A stretch of DNA of 64,000 nucleotides from Rhodopseudomonas sp. BAL398 (GTDB lineage Bacteria > Pseudomonadota > Alphaproteobacteria > Rhizobiales > Xanthobacteraceae), in the NCBI RefSeq assembly GCF_033001325.1, contig NZ_CP133111.1:2418001-2482000 (forward strand), written 5' to 3'. Position 1 is the stretch's first letter; every line of letters starts with the position of its first letter. Of this stretch, positions 43,906 through 52,450 are shown one piece after another. The notes under the pieces are model-generated. The model worked only from the letters and a program-made list of their open reading frames with translations, was not told the DNA's origin and searched no databases. The translations under genes and the position numbers were made by a program.

Positions 43906-45078
43906 CTAATCCAGCGTGCGCCGGAATCGCGTCACCGCGATGGTCATCGCCACCAGCATCAGGGCGGCCAGCGCCAGCGTGTCGTAGCGCAGGTTTTCCA
44001 GGGTCGAGCCCTTCAGCATGATGGCGCGCACGATCCGCAGGTAATGCGTCAGCGGCAGGCATTCGCCGACATATTGCGCCCACTGCGGCATCCCGGCGAA
44101 CGGGAACATGAAGCCGGACAGCAGCATGCTCGGCAGAAAGAACATCATCGACGCCTGCATCGCCTGCAGCTGATTCTGCACCAGCGTCGAGAAGGTGTAG
44201 CCGATCGCCAGATTTGTGGTGATGAACAGCGTCGACAGCAGCGCCAGCATCAAAAGGCTGCCGAGGAGCGGCACCCCGAACAGCAACACGCCGATGCCGA
44301 GGATCAGCGTGGCCTGGATGAAGCCGACCATCACATAGGGCAGGATCTTGCCGAGCATCACTTCGACCGGGGTGATCGGCATCGACAACAGATTCTCCAT
44401 GGTGCCGCGCTCGATCTCGCGGGTCACCGACAGCGCGGTGAAGATCAGCATGGTCATGGTCAGGATGGTGCCGACCAGGCCGGGGACGATATTGAGCCGC
44501 GACGATCCGGCCGGATTGTAGCGGGCATGGGCGCGGATCTCGAACGGCGGCTGCGCCGGCTCGCCGGCGACACGGTCGTGCAGCAGCGCGGTCTGCACGA
44601 TCTGGCCCAGCGCCGAAAGGGCCGAGCCCGCGGCGACCGGATCGGTGGCGTCGGCTGCGACCAGCAGCGCCGGCCTGTCACCCCGGCGCACCGCGCGCTC
44701 GAAGCCTTGCGGAATCTCGACGCCGAACAGCACCTTGCCGGACAGTAACAGCGCGTCGAATTCGGCGGCGCTGTGCACCTCCTGGGTGAATTTGAAGTAA
44801 GCGGTATTCTCCAGCGCCTTCAGGATCGAGCGGCCGAGGTCGCTGTCCTCCTGCAGCAGCACCGCGGTCGGCAGATGCCGCGGCGTGGTGTTGATGGCGT
44901 AGCCGAACAGTAGCAATTGCATCACCGGGATCACGATGATCATCGCGAAGGTGAGCCGATCGCGCCGCAGCTGGATCAGTTCCTTGACCAGCATCGCATA
45001 GGTGCGGCGCAGGAAGCCGAACCGCATCTTCGGTGGCGGCGGCTGACGCCCGCTGGCCGTGGAATCTGCGGCGCTCAT
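43906..45078 (-). CDS. ABC-2 type exporter permease (YhhJ/YbhR-like)
   Basis: A 390-residue inner-membrane permease of the ABC-2 type. One N-terminal helix (RLTFAMIIVIPVMQLLLFGY) is followed by a large periplasmic domain with NTTPRHLPTAVLLQEDSDLG, then five C-terminal helices including MTMLIFTALSVTREIERGTM, a family hallmark. It is the last gene of a four-gene operon, overlapping the ATPase gene by 4 bases. The system resembles YbhGFSR/YhhJ multidrug exporters, with one permease gene, so a homodimer is expected. Confidence 0.9.
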   Translation of the reverse strand: MSAADSTASGRQPPPPKMRFGFLRRTYAMLVKELIQLRRDRLTFAMIIVIPVMQLLLFGYAINTTPRHLPTAVLLQEDSDLGRSILKALENTAYFKFTQEVHSAAEFDALLLSGKVLFGVEIPQGFERAVRRGDRPALLVAADATDPVAAGSALSALGQIVQTALLHDRVAGEPAQPPFEIRAHARYNPAGSSRLNIVPGLVGTILTMTMLIFTALSVTREIERGTMENLLSMPITPVEVMLGKILPYVMVGFIQATLILGIGVLLFGVPLLGSLLMLALLSTLFITTNLAIGYTFSTLVQNQLQAMQASMMFFLPSMLLSGFMFPFAGMPQWAQYVGECLPLTHYLRIVRAIMLKGSTLENLRYDTLALAALMLVAMTIAVTRFRRTLD

Positions 45079-46007
45079 TGGAAATTATCCGTCGAGCGGC
45101 TCATCAGATCGATGAACACGTCCTCGAGCGACGGCGCGCCGGGCTGCCAGTGCTGCCCCTGATGATCGCGATAGCTTGCCGCCACCGCCTCCAGCGCGGC
45201 GTGGTCGCGGCCGGAGACGTGGAGGCTGGAGCCGAACGGCGCCACCATGTCGACGCCCGGCCTGCCGGTCAGGTCGCTCGCCAGCGTATTGAGCTGATCG
45301 CCGCTCACCACGTAAGTCGTCAGCGCGGATTTGGCGATCACCTCGTCGACGGTGCCGTGGATCAGCAGATGGCCATAGGCGATATACGCAATTTCATGGC
45401 AGCGCTCGGCCTCGTCCATATAGTGGGTCGAGACCAGCACGGTGAGGCCTTCGGCGGCCAGCCCGTGAATCTCGTTCCAGAAATCCCGCCGTGCCTTCGG
45501 GTCGACGCCGGCGGTCGGCTCGTCTAGCAGCAGCAATTGCGGGTTCGGCAGGGTGCAGGCGCCAAGCGCCAGCCGCTGCTTCCAGCCGCCGGAGAGTTCG
45601 CCGGCAAGCTGCTCCTCGCGGCCGGACAGGCCGAGCCGCTTGATCATCTCGCGCGCGGCATTGCGCGCGTCGGGCACGCCATAGAGCCTGGCGACGAATT
45701 CCAGATTTTCGCGCACCGACAGGTCCTGATACAGGCTGAAGCGCTGCGTCATATAGCCGACCAGCCGCTTGATTTTGTCGGCGTCGCGGGTGATGTCGTA
45801 GCCCAGGCAGGTGCCCTGCCCGCTATCCGGCGTCAGCAATCCGCACAGCATCCGGATCGTGGTGGTCTTGCCGGAGCCATTGGGGCCGAGGAAGCCGTAA
45901 ATGGCGCCGCGCTTCACCTGCATCGACAGATCGTGCACCACCTCGCGGCCGTTGAAGGATTTCGACAGGCCGGAGACGTCGATGGCGATGTCGGCGGCTT
46001 CGCTCAT
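45075..46007 (-). CDS. ABC transporter ATP-binding protein (multidrug/antibiotic export type)
   Basis: A 310-residue ATPase. Walker A is GPNGSGKTT, the signature region reads LAGELSGGWKQRLALG, and Walker B is LLLLDEPTAGVD. The C-terminal extension of about 80 residues resembles the regulatory domain of multidrug ATPases such as YbhF. The ATG at 46007 overlaps the stop of the adaptor gene by 4 bases; the stop overlaps the permease start likewise. Confidence 0.92.
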   Translation of the reverse strand: MSEAADIAIDVSGLSKSFNGREVVHDLSMQVKRGAIYGFLGPNGSGKTTTIRMLCGLLTPDSGQGTCLGYDITRDADKIKRLVGYMTQRFSLYQDLSVRENLEFVARLYGVPDARNAAREMIKRLGLSGREEQLAGELSGGWKQRLALGACTLPNPQLLLLDEPTAGVDPKARRDFWNEIHGLAAEGLTVLVSTHYMDEAERCHEIAYIAYGHLLIHGTVDEVIAKSALTTYVVSGDQLNTLASDLTGRPGVDMVAPFGSSLHVSGRDHAALEAVAASYRDHQGQHWQPGAPSLEDVFIDLMSRSTDNFQ

Positions 46008-46789
46008 CGCTTCGCCATCGGGGTGCTGGCGGCACCGAGCCGCACCGTGACCGGCTGGCCGACGCGCAGGCTGGCGGGTTTGCTGGGGCGGGCCTGGATC
46101 AGATACACCAGCTTGCTGCGCTCCTCGAGACTGTAGATCACCGGCGGGGTGTATTCGGCCGTGGTCGCGATGAAATAGATCGTCGCGGTGAGATCGGCGG
46201 CGCAATTGTCACAACTGACGCGAACCTCGTCGCCGACTTTGAGCTTCGGCAGGTCCGGCTCGGCGACGAAGAACCTCACCTTCATGTTGCCGGGCGGCAG
46301 GATCGACAGCACCGGCTTTTGCGCCGGCACCATCTCGCCGACGCGGAAATAGATCTGCTGGATGTTGCCGCCGACCGGCGCGAAGGCGTTGCGCCGCCGC
46401 AGCCGGGTCTGCGAGGTTTCCACGCGCGCCTCGGCGACGCGCAGCGCCGACACCGCGGAGTCGAGGCTGGCCTGGGTTCCGGAGCCGGTCCTGCGCAGCG
46501 CCTCGGCGCGCTCATAAGTCTGCCGGGCATTGGCCAGCGTCGCCTGGTTCTGGTTAAGGTCGGCCTGCTGCAAATCATCATCGACCGCATAGAGCGGCTC
46601 GCCAGGCTTGACCTCGTCGCCCTCGCGGACGTCGAGCCGGGTGACGCGGCCGGCCTCGTCGGGACTGACGAAAATCATGTCGGCCTCGACCCAGCCCTGA
46701 TAGGCGCCGTCATCCGGCTTGCCGCAGCCGGCCAGCAGCGCCAGCGTCGCAACGCCGATGACGGCGTGGAGGATGGGTTGCAGCGTCAT
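46004..46789 (-). CDS. HlyD-family periplasmic adaptor lipoprotein (efflux)
   Basis: A 261-residue adaptor with a lipoprotein signal: ATLALLAGC, in which Cys22 would be lipidated. The lipoyl motif RVTRLDVREGDEVKPGEPLY is followed by a short coiled coil (LNQNQATLANARQTYERAEA) and AFAPVGGNIQQIYFRVGEMV. It is shorter than RND adaptors and resembles YbhG/EmrA-like adaptors that work with ABC exporters. Start at 46789 overlaps the TetR stop by 4 bases. Confidence 0.88.
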   Translation of the reverse strand: MTLQPILHAVIGVATLALLAGCGKPDDGAYQGWVEADMIFVSPDEAGRVTRLDVREGDEVKPGEPLYAVDDDLQQADLNQNQATLANARQTYERAEALRRTGSGTQASLDSAVSALRVAEARVETSQTRLRRRNAFAPVGGNIQQIYFRVGEMVPAQKPVLSILPPGNMKVRFFVAEPDLPKLKVGDEVRVSCDNCAADLTATIYFIATTAEYTPPVIYSLEERSKLVYLIQARPSKPASLRVGQPVTVRLGAASTPMAKR

Positions 46790-47493
46790 GGCGTACTCCG
46801 TTCGCCGAACAGCAGCGCGATATGAACCCGCAGCATCGCCAGCGCGTCGAGCGGCGCGTGGCGGGCGAACAGGCCCTGCCAGACCACCGCCAGCAGCGCC
46901 GGCGCGACCACGAGCTGGGGAAACTCCGCCAGCGCCTGATGGCGGATTTCGCCGCGCGCCACGCCGCATTCGATCAGCTTGCGCATTCCGGCGAGGCCGC
47001 GCTCGACCACCTCGCGATAGTGGAATTCGGCAAGGGACGGGAAACGCGGCCCCTCCGCCATGATCAGGCGCAAAAGGTCGCCGCGATCGGTCTGCACCAC
47101 CTCGCGCACGAAGGATTCGGCGAAGTGCTCCAGCGTGGCGCGCACCGTCGCGCCGGGCGGCGGCAGCAGGGTGAGCCGGTTGACCACCGGCACCAAGGCG
47201 GTGCGGATCAATTCCTGGAACAGGGCTTCCTTGTCGGTGAAGTGCAGATAGATCGTCCCCTTGGCGACACCGGCGCGCTTGGCCACGTCCTCGAGCCGGG
47301 TCGCCGCATAGCCCCGCGCGGTGAATTCCGCGAGCCCCGCGTCGATGATCGCGGCGCGGCGCTCGGCCGCGCGCGTGGCGCGTGATGACGGCGACGCGGC
47401 GGCCGCCTCGCGTCCGGGCTGGGGGTTGACTCCGGCCCGGCCGATGGCCGACCGGGTCGGCGATCTGCCTCGCTTGTTCGCTGGAATTTTCAT
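46786..47493 (-). CDS. TetR family transcriptional regulator of the ABC exporter operon
   Basis: A 235-residue regulator with an extra Arg/Ala/Ser-rich N-terminal tail of about 40 residues before the helix-turn-helix (AAIIDAGLAEFTARGYAATR, LEDVAKRAGVAKGTIYLHF). The rest is the helical effector domain. It is the first gene of the TetR-adaptor-ATPase-permease operon; all junctions overlap by 4 bases. A 24-base perfect palindrome begins 8 bases upstream of the ATG, so it very probably represses its own operon. The leader appears to be absent or a few bases long. Confidence 0.9.
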   Translation of the reverse strand: MKIPANKRGRSPTRSAIGRAGVNPQPGREAAAASPSSRATRAAERRAAIIDAGLAEFTARGYAATRLEDVAKRAGVAKGTIYLHFTDKEALFQELIRTALVPVVNRLTLLPPPGATVRATLEHFAESFVREVVQTDRGDLLRLIMAEGPRFPSLAEFHYREVVERGLAGMRKLIECGVARGEIRHQALAEFPQLVVAPALLAVVWQGLFARHAPLDALAMLRVHIALLFGERSTP

Positions 47494-47499
47494 TTTTTC

Positions 47500-47528
47500 G
47501 TTATGACTGACCGGTCAGTCATAATCAA
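47500..47528 (-). promoter_or_regulatory. Predicted promoter with a 24-base perfect TetR operator
   Basis: The perfect palindrome TTATGACTGACC-GGTCAGTCATAA spans 47501-47524. On the minus strand TTGATT (47528-47523) and CATAAC (47505-47500), 17 bases apart, form a promoter with the operator filling the spacer. The core TGACTGACCGGTCAGTCA is typical of TetR-family operators. Confidence 0.75.
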
Positions 47529-47544
47529 GCCGGAATCTCGTCCG

Positions 47545-48705
47545 TCAGGTGGTCACCTGATTTCGCCCACCCTGCTTGGCGCGGTAGAGCAATTGATCGG
47601 CGCGTTCCAGCGCCTCGGCGAGGCTTTCGTCGGGCGCCGCAACCGAGGCGCCGATGCTGATGGTGACGATGCCGCGCTCGCCGAGCCCGGGATGCGGGAT
47701 CTTCAAATCGCTGACCACGCGGCATAGACGCTCGGCGGCGTGGCGCAGCTCGGCTTCGTCCATGCCGGGCAGGATGACGGCGAATTCCTCGCCGCCATAG
47801 CGCACGACGATGTCGCAGGACGGCCGCACATTGTCGCGGATTGTGGCGACAATCTGCTGCAGACAGCGGTCGCCCGCGGCATGGCCGCTGTGATCGTTGA
47901 ACAGCTTGAAGTGATCGACATCGACCATCAGCACGCCCTGACCGAGCGACGGCACGACCGAGTTGGCGCCATGCGCGATCAATTCGTCGAGGTAGCGCCG
48001 ATTGAACGCGCCGGTCAGCGAATCCGTGGTGGACAGCCGACCCAGGGATTCACTGGCTTCGCGGAGCTGTTTCTTCAACTGCGCGTCATTGCTGCGGATC
48101 AGCTCCAGTTCGGCAATCTGCTCGTCCTTCCGTTTCCTGACCCGCAGCGCCATCGCGCCCATCACAATGCCGAAACCGACAAGGTCAAGGTTCGCCCATT
48201 TCGGCGGCCATTGCAGCCCGGTGGCGACGATCAGCGCATAGGCACCGGTCGCCGCGACGGTCATGATCTGGGTATGGCGCCACGGCAGCCCCGATAACAG
48301 CGCCGACGTGAAGATGAAGAACTGCGCGGCCATCATGTAGCGGCCGGCGAACGGCTCCGGCGAGACCTCGCCGATCGCCGCAACCGAGGCGATGCAGACC
48401 ACCACCGCGACGGCATTGACGGTCGCTTGCAGCGACGTGTTTGCCGACCAGCAATTGAGAGCAAGCCCAAGCAGGACGATCGGGAACACCAGCATCAGAC
48501 GCAATGCGACCGCGATCGCCAGATGCTCGTCAAGGACGCCGACATCGATGCCGATCGCGGCGAAATTCAGCACCAGGATCGCTACCAGCGCCCGCCGCTG
48601 CTGCGTTCTGGTCTGCGCCGCCGCAGCGATAGATCGCGGGTCTCCGGTGCGGCGCCGGTCGCGATCCGCGGGCTGCGTGGCGATATGGTCAAGCGGTTGC
48701 TGCAA
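47545..48705 (-). CDS. Membrane-bound diguanylate cyclase (GGDEF domain)
   Basis: A 386-residue protein making the second messenger cyclic di-GMP. Residues about 40-190 hold five or six hydrophobic helices (an MASE-like membrane sensor), then a linker coiled coil (KRKDEQIAELELIRSNDAQL) leads into a GGDEF domain at about 225-386. The active site is RYGGEEFAVILPG (GGEEF variant, intact), with the Mg2+ Asp in MVDVDHFKLFNDHSGH. No RxxD inhibitory site was confirmed. The first ~35 residues are hydrophilic. Upstream neighbours are unrelated; the TetR operon follows on the same strand. Confidence 0.92.
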   Translation of the reverse strand: MQQPLDHIATQPADRDRRRTGDPRSIAAAAQTRTQQRRALVAILVLNFAAIGIDVGVLDEHLAIAVALRLMLVFPIVLLGLALNCWSANTSLQATVNAVAVVVCIASVAAIGEVSPEPFAGRYMMAAQFFIFTSALLSGLPWRHTQIMTVAATGAYALIVATGLQWPPKWANLDLVGFGIVMGAMALRVRKRKDEQIAELELIRSNDAQLKKQLREASESLGRLSTTDSLTGAFNRRYLDELIAHGANSVVPSLGQGVLMVDVDHFKLFNDHSGHAAGDRCLQQIVATIRDNVRPSCDIVVRYGGEEFAVILPGMDEAELRHAAERLCRVVSDLKIPHPGLGERGIVTISIGASVAAPDESLAEALERADQLLYRAKQGGRNQVTT

Positions 48706-49059
48706 TGTCTCATCCGGATTGAATGTTCAGATGAGAGGCATCAAGTTGAATTTACCTTTATGCATCGACCTGCGGCGGCTTCCTGCCTTGCGATGCCTAA
48801 CAGTGCGATAACAGGCGCGGCACAGGCCGTTGGCTCCGAGAACAAATGGGCCGCGGCGTCAGCGCAGACTTGGCCCGCTGACGATCCGCACCGGCGCGCG
48901 GAGGGAATGTCGCCCAGAATCGGCGCTGATTGATGGGGTCATGCGCAACCGGACACGCACGCAGTGCGCGCGCCTCACCGATCAGACCACCGGGACGCGA
49001 TGCCGCGAGGAAGACCAACCGCAGACCAAGGCGTCGCCGGGATCGAAGACGTAGCGAGA
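48706..49059. other. Intergenic stretch with no recognised feature
   Basis: Contains the promoter side of the diguanylate cyclase gene and the 3' side of the DUF4189 gene. I see no gene, repeat or hairpin of note. Confidence 0.4.
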
Positions 49060-49452
49060 TCAGCCCTTGGCGTCGCAGGCCCAGGCGCGGATCACGCATT
49101 CCTTGCCGCCGAATTCGTAGCACTTCTTGGTCGCGGCATTGAGCGAACTGGAGATCTTCGGCCTCACCGCATAGCCATGGGCGCCGCAGGGATTGGTCAT
49201 GTCGATGGCCAAGGCCGCGCAGGCGCGCTTCATGGTGAGCATCGCGCAATCGCCCCTGCACTGCTTTTGCGCCTCGGAGATCGCGGCGGCCTCGACCTGG
49301 TAGTCGAACGCCTGGCCATAGGCGCCGCATTTGCCGATCGCGAAGGCGCCAGCGGCATGCAACGGCGTCGCTATCAATGTGGTGATCGACAAGGCCATGA
49401 TCGTGGCAACGACAAACGCCGCGCAACGGCGCGAAGCCAGCAAAATCGTCAA
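49060..49452 (-). CDS. DUF4189 domain-containing secreted Cys-rich protein
   Basis: A 130-residue exported protein. A signal peptide covers about residues 1-34 (ending ATPLHAA); the mature domain is DUF4189: two tandem, similar units with CGAYGQAFDYQVEAAAISEA...CRGDCAML...CAALAIDMTNPCG and AATKKCYEFGGKECVIRAWA. The seven cysteines of the mature part probably form disulfides, and some may cross-link the two halves. Function of the family is unknown. It is divergent from the bradavidin-like gene. Confidence 0.8.
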   Translation of the reverse strand: MTILLASRRCAAFVVATIMALSITTLIATPLHAAGAFAIGKCGAYGQAFDYQVEAAAISEAQKQCRGDCAMLTMKRACAALAIDMTNPCGAHGYAVRPKISSSLNAATKKCYEFGGKECVIRAWACDAKG

Positions 49453-49555
49453 AATCCCCTCCCCCCGAGGCTATCCCTGCCCCAGCCTAACCGACAGGGA
49501 GTTTCAACTTGGTGAATGTTCCCTGATCGTCGGTATCCGCCTACGCATCCTATGG

Positions 49556-49584
49556 TTGTATTTTTGGCGCGACTAATTTATAAG
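49556..49584 (+). promoter_or_regulatory. Predicted sigma-70-type promoter of the bradavidin-like gene
   Basis: TTGTAT (49556-49561), a 17-base spacer, then TATAAG (49579-49584), 34 bases before the start codon in an AT-rich patch of an otherwise GC-rich region. Confidence 0.5.
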
Positions 49585-49617
49585 TAGTTTCCATCCAACC
49601 GTCGAATGGAGTTGGCA

Positions 49618-50118
49618 ATGCGACCGATCATCAGGACATTTTTGGGAATTCTGGCGTCGGCATGTATCTGGCTGACGCTCTCCGTCGCGGCTCAGGCGCA
49701 GGCGATCTGGACCTGGACCAATCAATATGGCTCGACTCTCGCCGTCACCAGCTTCAACCAGAACACCGGCGCCATCGCCGGCACCTACACCAACAACGCA
49801 GCCAACAGCTGCGACTCAGGCACGGCCCAGCCGATGACAGGCTGGCTCGCATTGGGCAGCACCGGCACGGCGATCAGCTTTTCGGTCAATTTTGCCGGTT
49901 GCAGCTCGACCACGGTCTGGACCGGCCAATTGAAGAACGACGCCGGATTCCAGGGGCTGTGGCTGCTGTCGCTGGCCGAGCCGGTGGCCTGGAACGGGAT
50001 CAGCGCCGGGGCCGACACCTTCACCTATGGCAGCGGCGACAAAACCAAGCTGATGGCGAAGGACGCCGCGCCGACCGCGCCCAGCGAGAAGCTGTCGAAC
50101 ACCACAGACCGCAAGTAG
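49618..50118 (+). CDS. Avidin-family biotin-binding protein, bradavidin-like
   Basis: A 166-residue secreted protein of the avidin/streptavidin family, high-affinity biotin binders. A signal peptide (residues 1-27, AAQA cleavage) precedes QAIWTWTNQYGSTLAVTSF, the first strands, then TGAIAGTYTNNAANSCDSG; WTGQLKNDAGFQGLWLLSLA carries biotin-contacting Trp101/Trp115, and Trp76 and Trp125 are also conserved. Cys65 and Cys95 can form an intra-monomer disulfide, as in bradavidin. From memory the sequence follows bradavidin of Bradyrhizobium diazoefficiens almost throughout. The C-terminal tail PSEKLSNTTDRK carries the SEKLSNT segment that in bradavidin folds into the biotin pocket as an intrinsic ligand. 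GGAG 6 bases before 49618 favours this start over 49606. Role in nature is unproven. Confidence 0.9.
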   Translation: MRPIIRTFLGILASACIWLTLSVAAQAQAIWTWTNQYGSTLAVTSFNQNTGAIAGTYTNNAANSCDSGTAQPMTGWLALGSTGTAISFSVNFAGCSSTTVWTGQLKNDAGFQGLWLLSLAEPVAWNGISAGADTFTYGSGDKTKLMAKDAAPTAPSEKLSNTTDRK

Positions 50119-50159
50119 TTCGACCGTCGCGACAGCGCGACGCCAACGCGCCGACAGGC

Positions 50160-51761
50160 TCAGCCGCGCTGAGCCTGTTCCAGCGCCTGCGGGGTGTCGA
50201 TGTCGAGAAAGGCGCCGCGTCCCTCGACCGGCACCTCGGCGACCGCCTCGCTGTGCTTGGCGATCAGATGCCGCGCGCCGATGTCGCCGTCGAGCGTCAT
50301 CAGTTCGGCGAAGAACCGCCGCGACCACAACACCGGATTGCCGCGGCGGCCGTCGCTGACCGGCACCGCGATCAGGCTGCCGCGATCCGGCGCGAAGGCC
50401 GCGATCAGCCGGTCGAGCAGTTCGCTATCGATCAGCGGCATGTCGCCCAGGCACACCACCGCGCCATCGGCGCTCGCCGGCACCGCGGCGATCCCGGCCT
50501 TCACCGAGCTCGCCAGGCCCTCGGCAAAATCCGGATTGTGCACGACCCGCACTTTCAACCCGTGCAGCGCCGCTTCGACTTTGTCGGCTTGATGCCCGGT
50601 GACGACGATGACGCTGGAGGCCTTCGACGCCAGCACCCGCTCGGCGACGATCCGCACCAGTGCCTTGCCGTTGAGTTCAGCCAGCAGCTTGTTCGGCCCG
50701 CCCATCCGGGTCGAGCGACCGGCGGCCAGAATGATCGCCGCGACGTCGCGGTTGCCGTCCGCGACCGGCAGGCGCGGCTGCGGCCGCGTGACGATTTCCA
50801 TCAACAACCCACCGACCCCCAAGCCGGTGATATCCTGGCGCGTCACCTCGAGGCCGGCGAGCAGCCGCATCAACACCCAGTCGAAGCCGTTTTCCACCGG
50901 CGAGCGGGCGCAGCCCGGCGCGCCCAGCACCGGCACGCCGGACGCGCTGCCGATCAGCAGCAAATTTCCGGGATCGACCGGCATGCCGAAATGCGCGATG
51001 GCGCCGCCGATGCCCTCGATCGCCGCCGGAATCACGTCGCGGCGGTCGGCGATCGCCGAGGCGCCGAACACGATGACGAGCTCGGCGCCGAGCCCGATCA
51101 ACTCCTCGATCGCCGCCGCCAGCGCGGCCTGGTCATGCGCCACGCGGCGCTCGGCGATGATCGCCGCACCCGCCGGCGCCAGCCGCTCCGCGGTCACTCG
51201 CAGCGTCTTCTCGATCACCTTCGGCGCCAGCCCGGGCAGTTGCGTCGACACCACGCCGACGCGGCTGATCACGAATGGCGCGATGCGCAGCGCGCCGCCG
51301 GCGGCCGCCGCGACGGCAGCGTCACGCAGCGTGCCGGCAACGCCGAACGGAATGATCTTTACGGTGGCGATCATCTCGCCCGCGACCACCGGCTTGAACG
51401 CCGGCAGCGTCGCAAAGGTAATGGATTCGTCGACGCCATTGATGCGGTCGACAATCGCGCGCTCGATCACCAGCACGCCGGCCTGCGCGGCGAACAGATT
51501 GGCGCGGCCAGTGAAAGCGCGCTCGACATCGACGCCGTCGCCCGCGACCGCGCCGGCGACGTCCGCCGCCGCAACGTCCTCGGAGACATCGCCGGTTTCG
51601 AGCTGCACCACCACAATCTGGTCGACGCCGGCGGCCGCCAGCGCGTCGACTTCGGCGGGCCCAATCGTGGTGCCCTTCTTCAGCAGCAGCGATCCCTGCC
51701 GCAGCGTATGCACGGTGACGCCGCCGATCGCATCCGCCGGAGCCACCGGGCCGAACTTCAC
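50160..51761 (-). CDS. Molybdopterin-binding / nucleotidyltransferase fusion protein (MobA/MocA-like)
   Basis: A 533-residue two-domain protein for molybdenum cofactor maturation. The N-terminal ~330 residues resemble a molybdopterin-binding MoeA/CinA-type module (LVIVFGASAIADRRDVIPAA, GMPVDPGNLLLIGSASGVPV). From residue about 340 a nucleotidyltransferase module follows with LAAGRSTRMGGPNKLLAELN (346-365), the MobA/MocA motif, and GDMPLIDSELLDRLI. Probably adds CMP to the cofactor for a molybdenum hydroxylase. It overlaps the XdhC-like gene by 4 bases and ends the cluster. Confidence 0.87.
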   Translation of the reverse strand: MKFGPVAPADAIGGVTVHTLRQGSLLLKKGTTIGPAEVDALAAAGVDQIVVVQLETGDVSEDVAAADVAGAVAGDGVDVERAFTGRANLFAAQAGVLVIERAIVDRINGVDESITFATLPAFKPVVAGEMIATVKIIPFGVAGTLRDAAVAAAAGGALRIAPFVISRVGVVSTQLPGLAPKVIEKTLRVTAERLAPAGAAIIAERRVAHDQAALAAAIEELIGLGAELVIVFGASAIADRRDVIPAAIEGIGGAIAHFGMPVDPGNLLLIGSASGVPVLGAPGCARSPVENGFDWVLMRLLAGLEVTRQDITGLGVGGLLMEIVTRPQPRLPVADGNRDVAAIILAAGRSTRMGGPNKLLAELNGKALVRIVAERVLASKASSVIVVTGHQADKVEAALHGLKVRVVHNPDFAEGLASSVKAGIAAVPASADGAVVCLGDMPLIDSELLDRLIAAFAPDRGSLIAVPVSDGRRGNPVLWSRRFFAELMTLDGDIGARHLIAKHSEAVAEVPVEGRGAFLDIDTPQALEQAQRG

Positions 51762-52450
51762 GCCGCGCTCGCTTTCGGCAGCCGCAGCGTCGCGGTGATC
51801 TCCGCCATGATCGACACCGCGATCTCGGACGGCGACACCGCGCCGATCGCGAGCCCGATCGGCGCGTGGATCCTGGCGATATCGACGTCGCTGGCGCCCT
51901 GCGCCTTCAGACGCTCGCCGCGCTTGGCGTGGGTCTTCCGCGAGCCCAGCGCACCGATATAGAAACAGTCGCGCGCGAAGGCGTGCAGCAGCGCCGGATC
52001 GTCGATTTTCGGATCATGGGTCAGCGCCACGAAGGCGGTGTAGGGATCGATGGCGAGCGGCGGCAGCGCGACGTCGGGCCATTCGGCGATCAGCGGCACG
52101 TCGGGAAAGCGCTCCGGACTGGCAAAGGCGGTGCGCGGATCGACCACGGTGACGTCGTAATCCAGCGATCGCGCCAAGGGGGCCAGCGCCTGGCTGATAT
52201 GCACCGCGCCGACGATGACCAGCCGCGCGGTTGGCGCGTGGACGTTGAGAAACAGCTTGTTGCCGTCAACCTCGATGCTGGCGCTCTTGCCCATCCGCAA
52301 TTGCTTGCTCAATTCGGCGGACAGCGGATCGGCGGCGATCTCGGAAGCCTTGACCAGCCGCTGCTCGCCGGTGGCGGTGTCGGTGACGACGATCGCCGGG
52401 CGGCGCGCGGCGCGCTCGGCATTGAGCTCGGTGAGCGTTGCGAGGTTCAC
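51758..52450 (-). CDS. XdhC family protein, C-terminal module (Mo-cofactor insertion chaperone)
   Basis: A 230-residue protein corresponding to the Rossmann-like half of XdhC/CoxF, which binds the sulfurated Mo cofactor and inserts it into the enzyme. LVIVGAVHISQALAPLARSL and YDVTVVDPRTAFASPERFPD, then YIGALGSRKTHAKRGERL and HAPIGLAIGAVSPSEIAVSI are the family blocks. GTG at 52450 is taken as start: it overlaps the stop of the preceding gene (GTGA), and the next codons give NLATLTELNAE. The usual XdhC is one chain; here its N-terminal module is a separate gene. Confidence 0.85.
   Translation of the reverse strand: MNLATLTELNAERAARRPAIVVTDTATGEQRLVKASEIAADPLSAELSKQLRMGKSASIEVDGNKLFLNVHAPTARLVIVGAVHISQALAPLARSLDYDVTVVDPRTAFASPERFPDVPLIAEWPDVALPPLAIDPYTAFVALTHDPKIDDPALLHAFARDCFYIGALGSRKTHAKRGERLKAQGASDVDIARIHAPIGLAIGAVSPSEIAVSIMAEITATLRLPKASAA

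Noticed and set aside
49662-51962. A 766-codon plus-strand open frame overlapping the bradavidin-like gene and the MobA-like gene
   Set aside because: It runs in a different frame from the avidin gene and antisense to the molybdopterin gene, with antisense-type composition.
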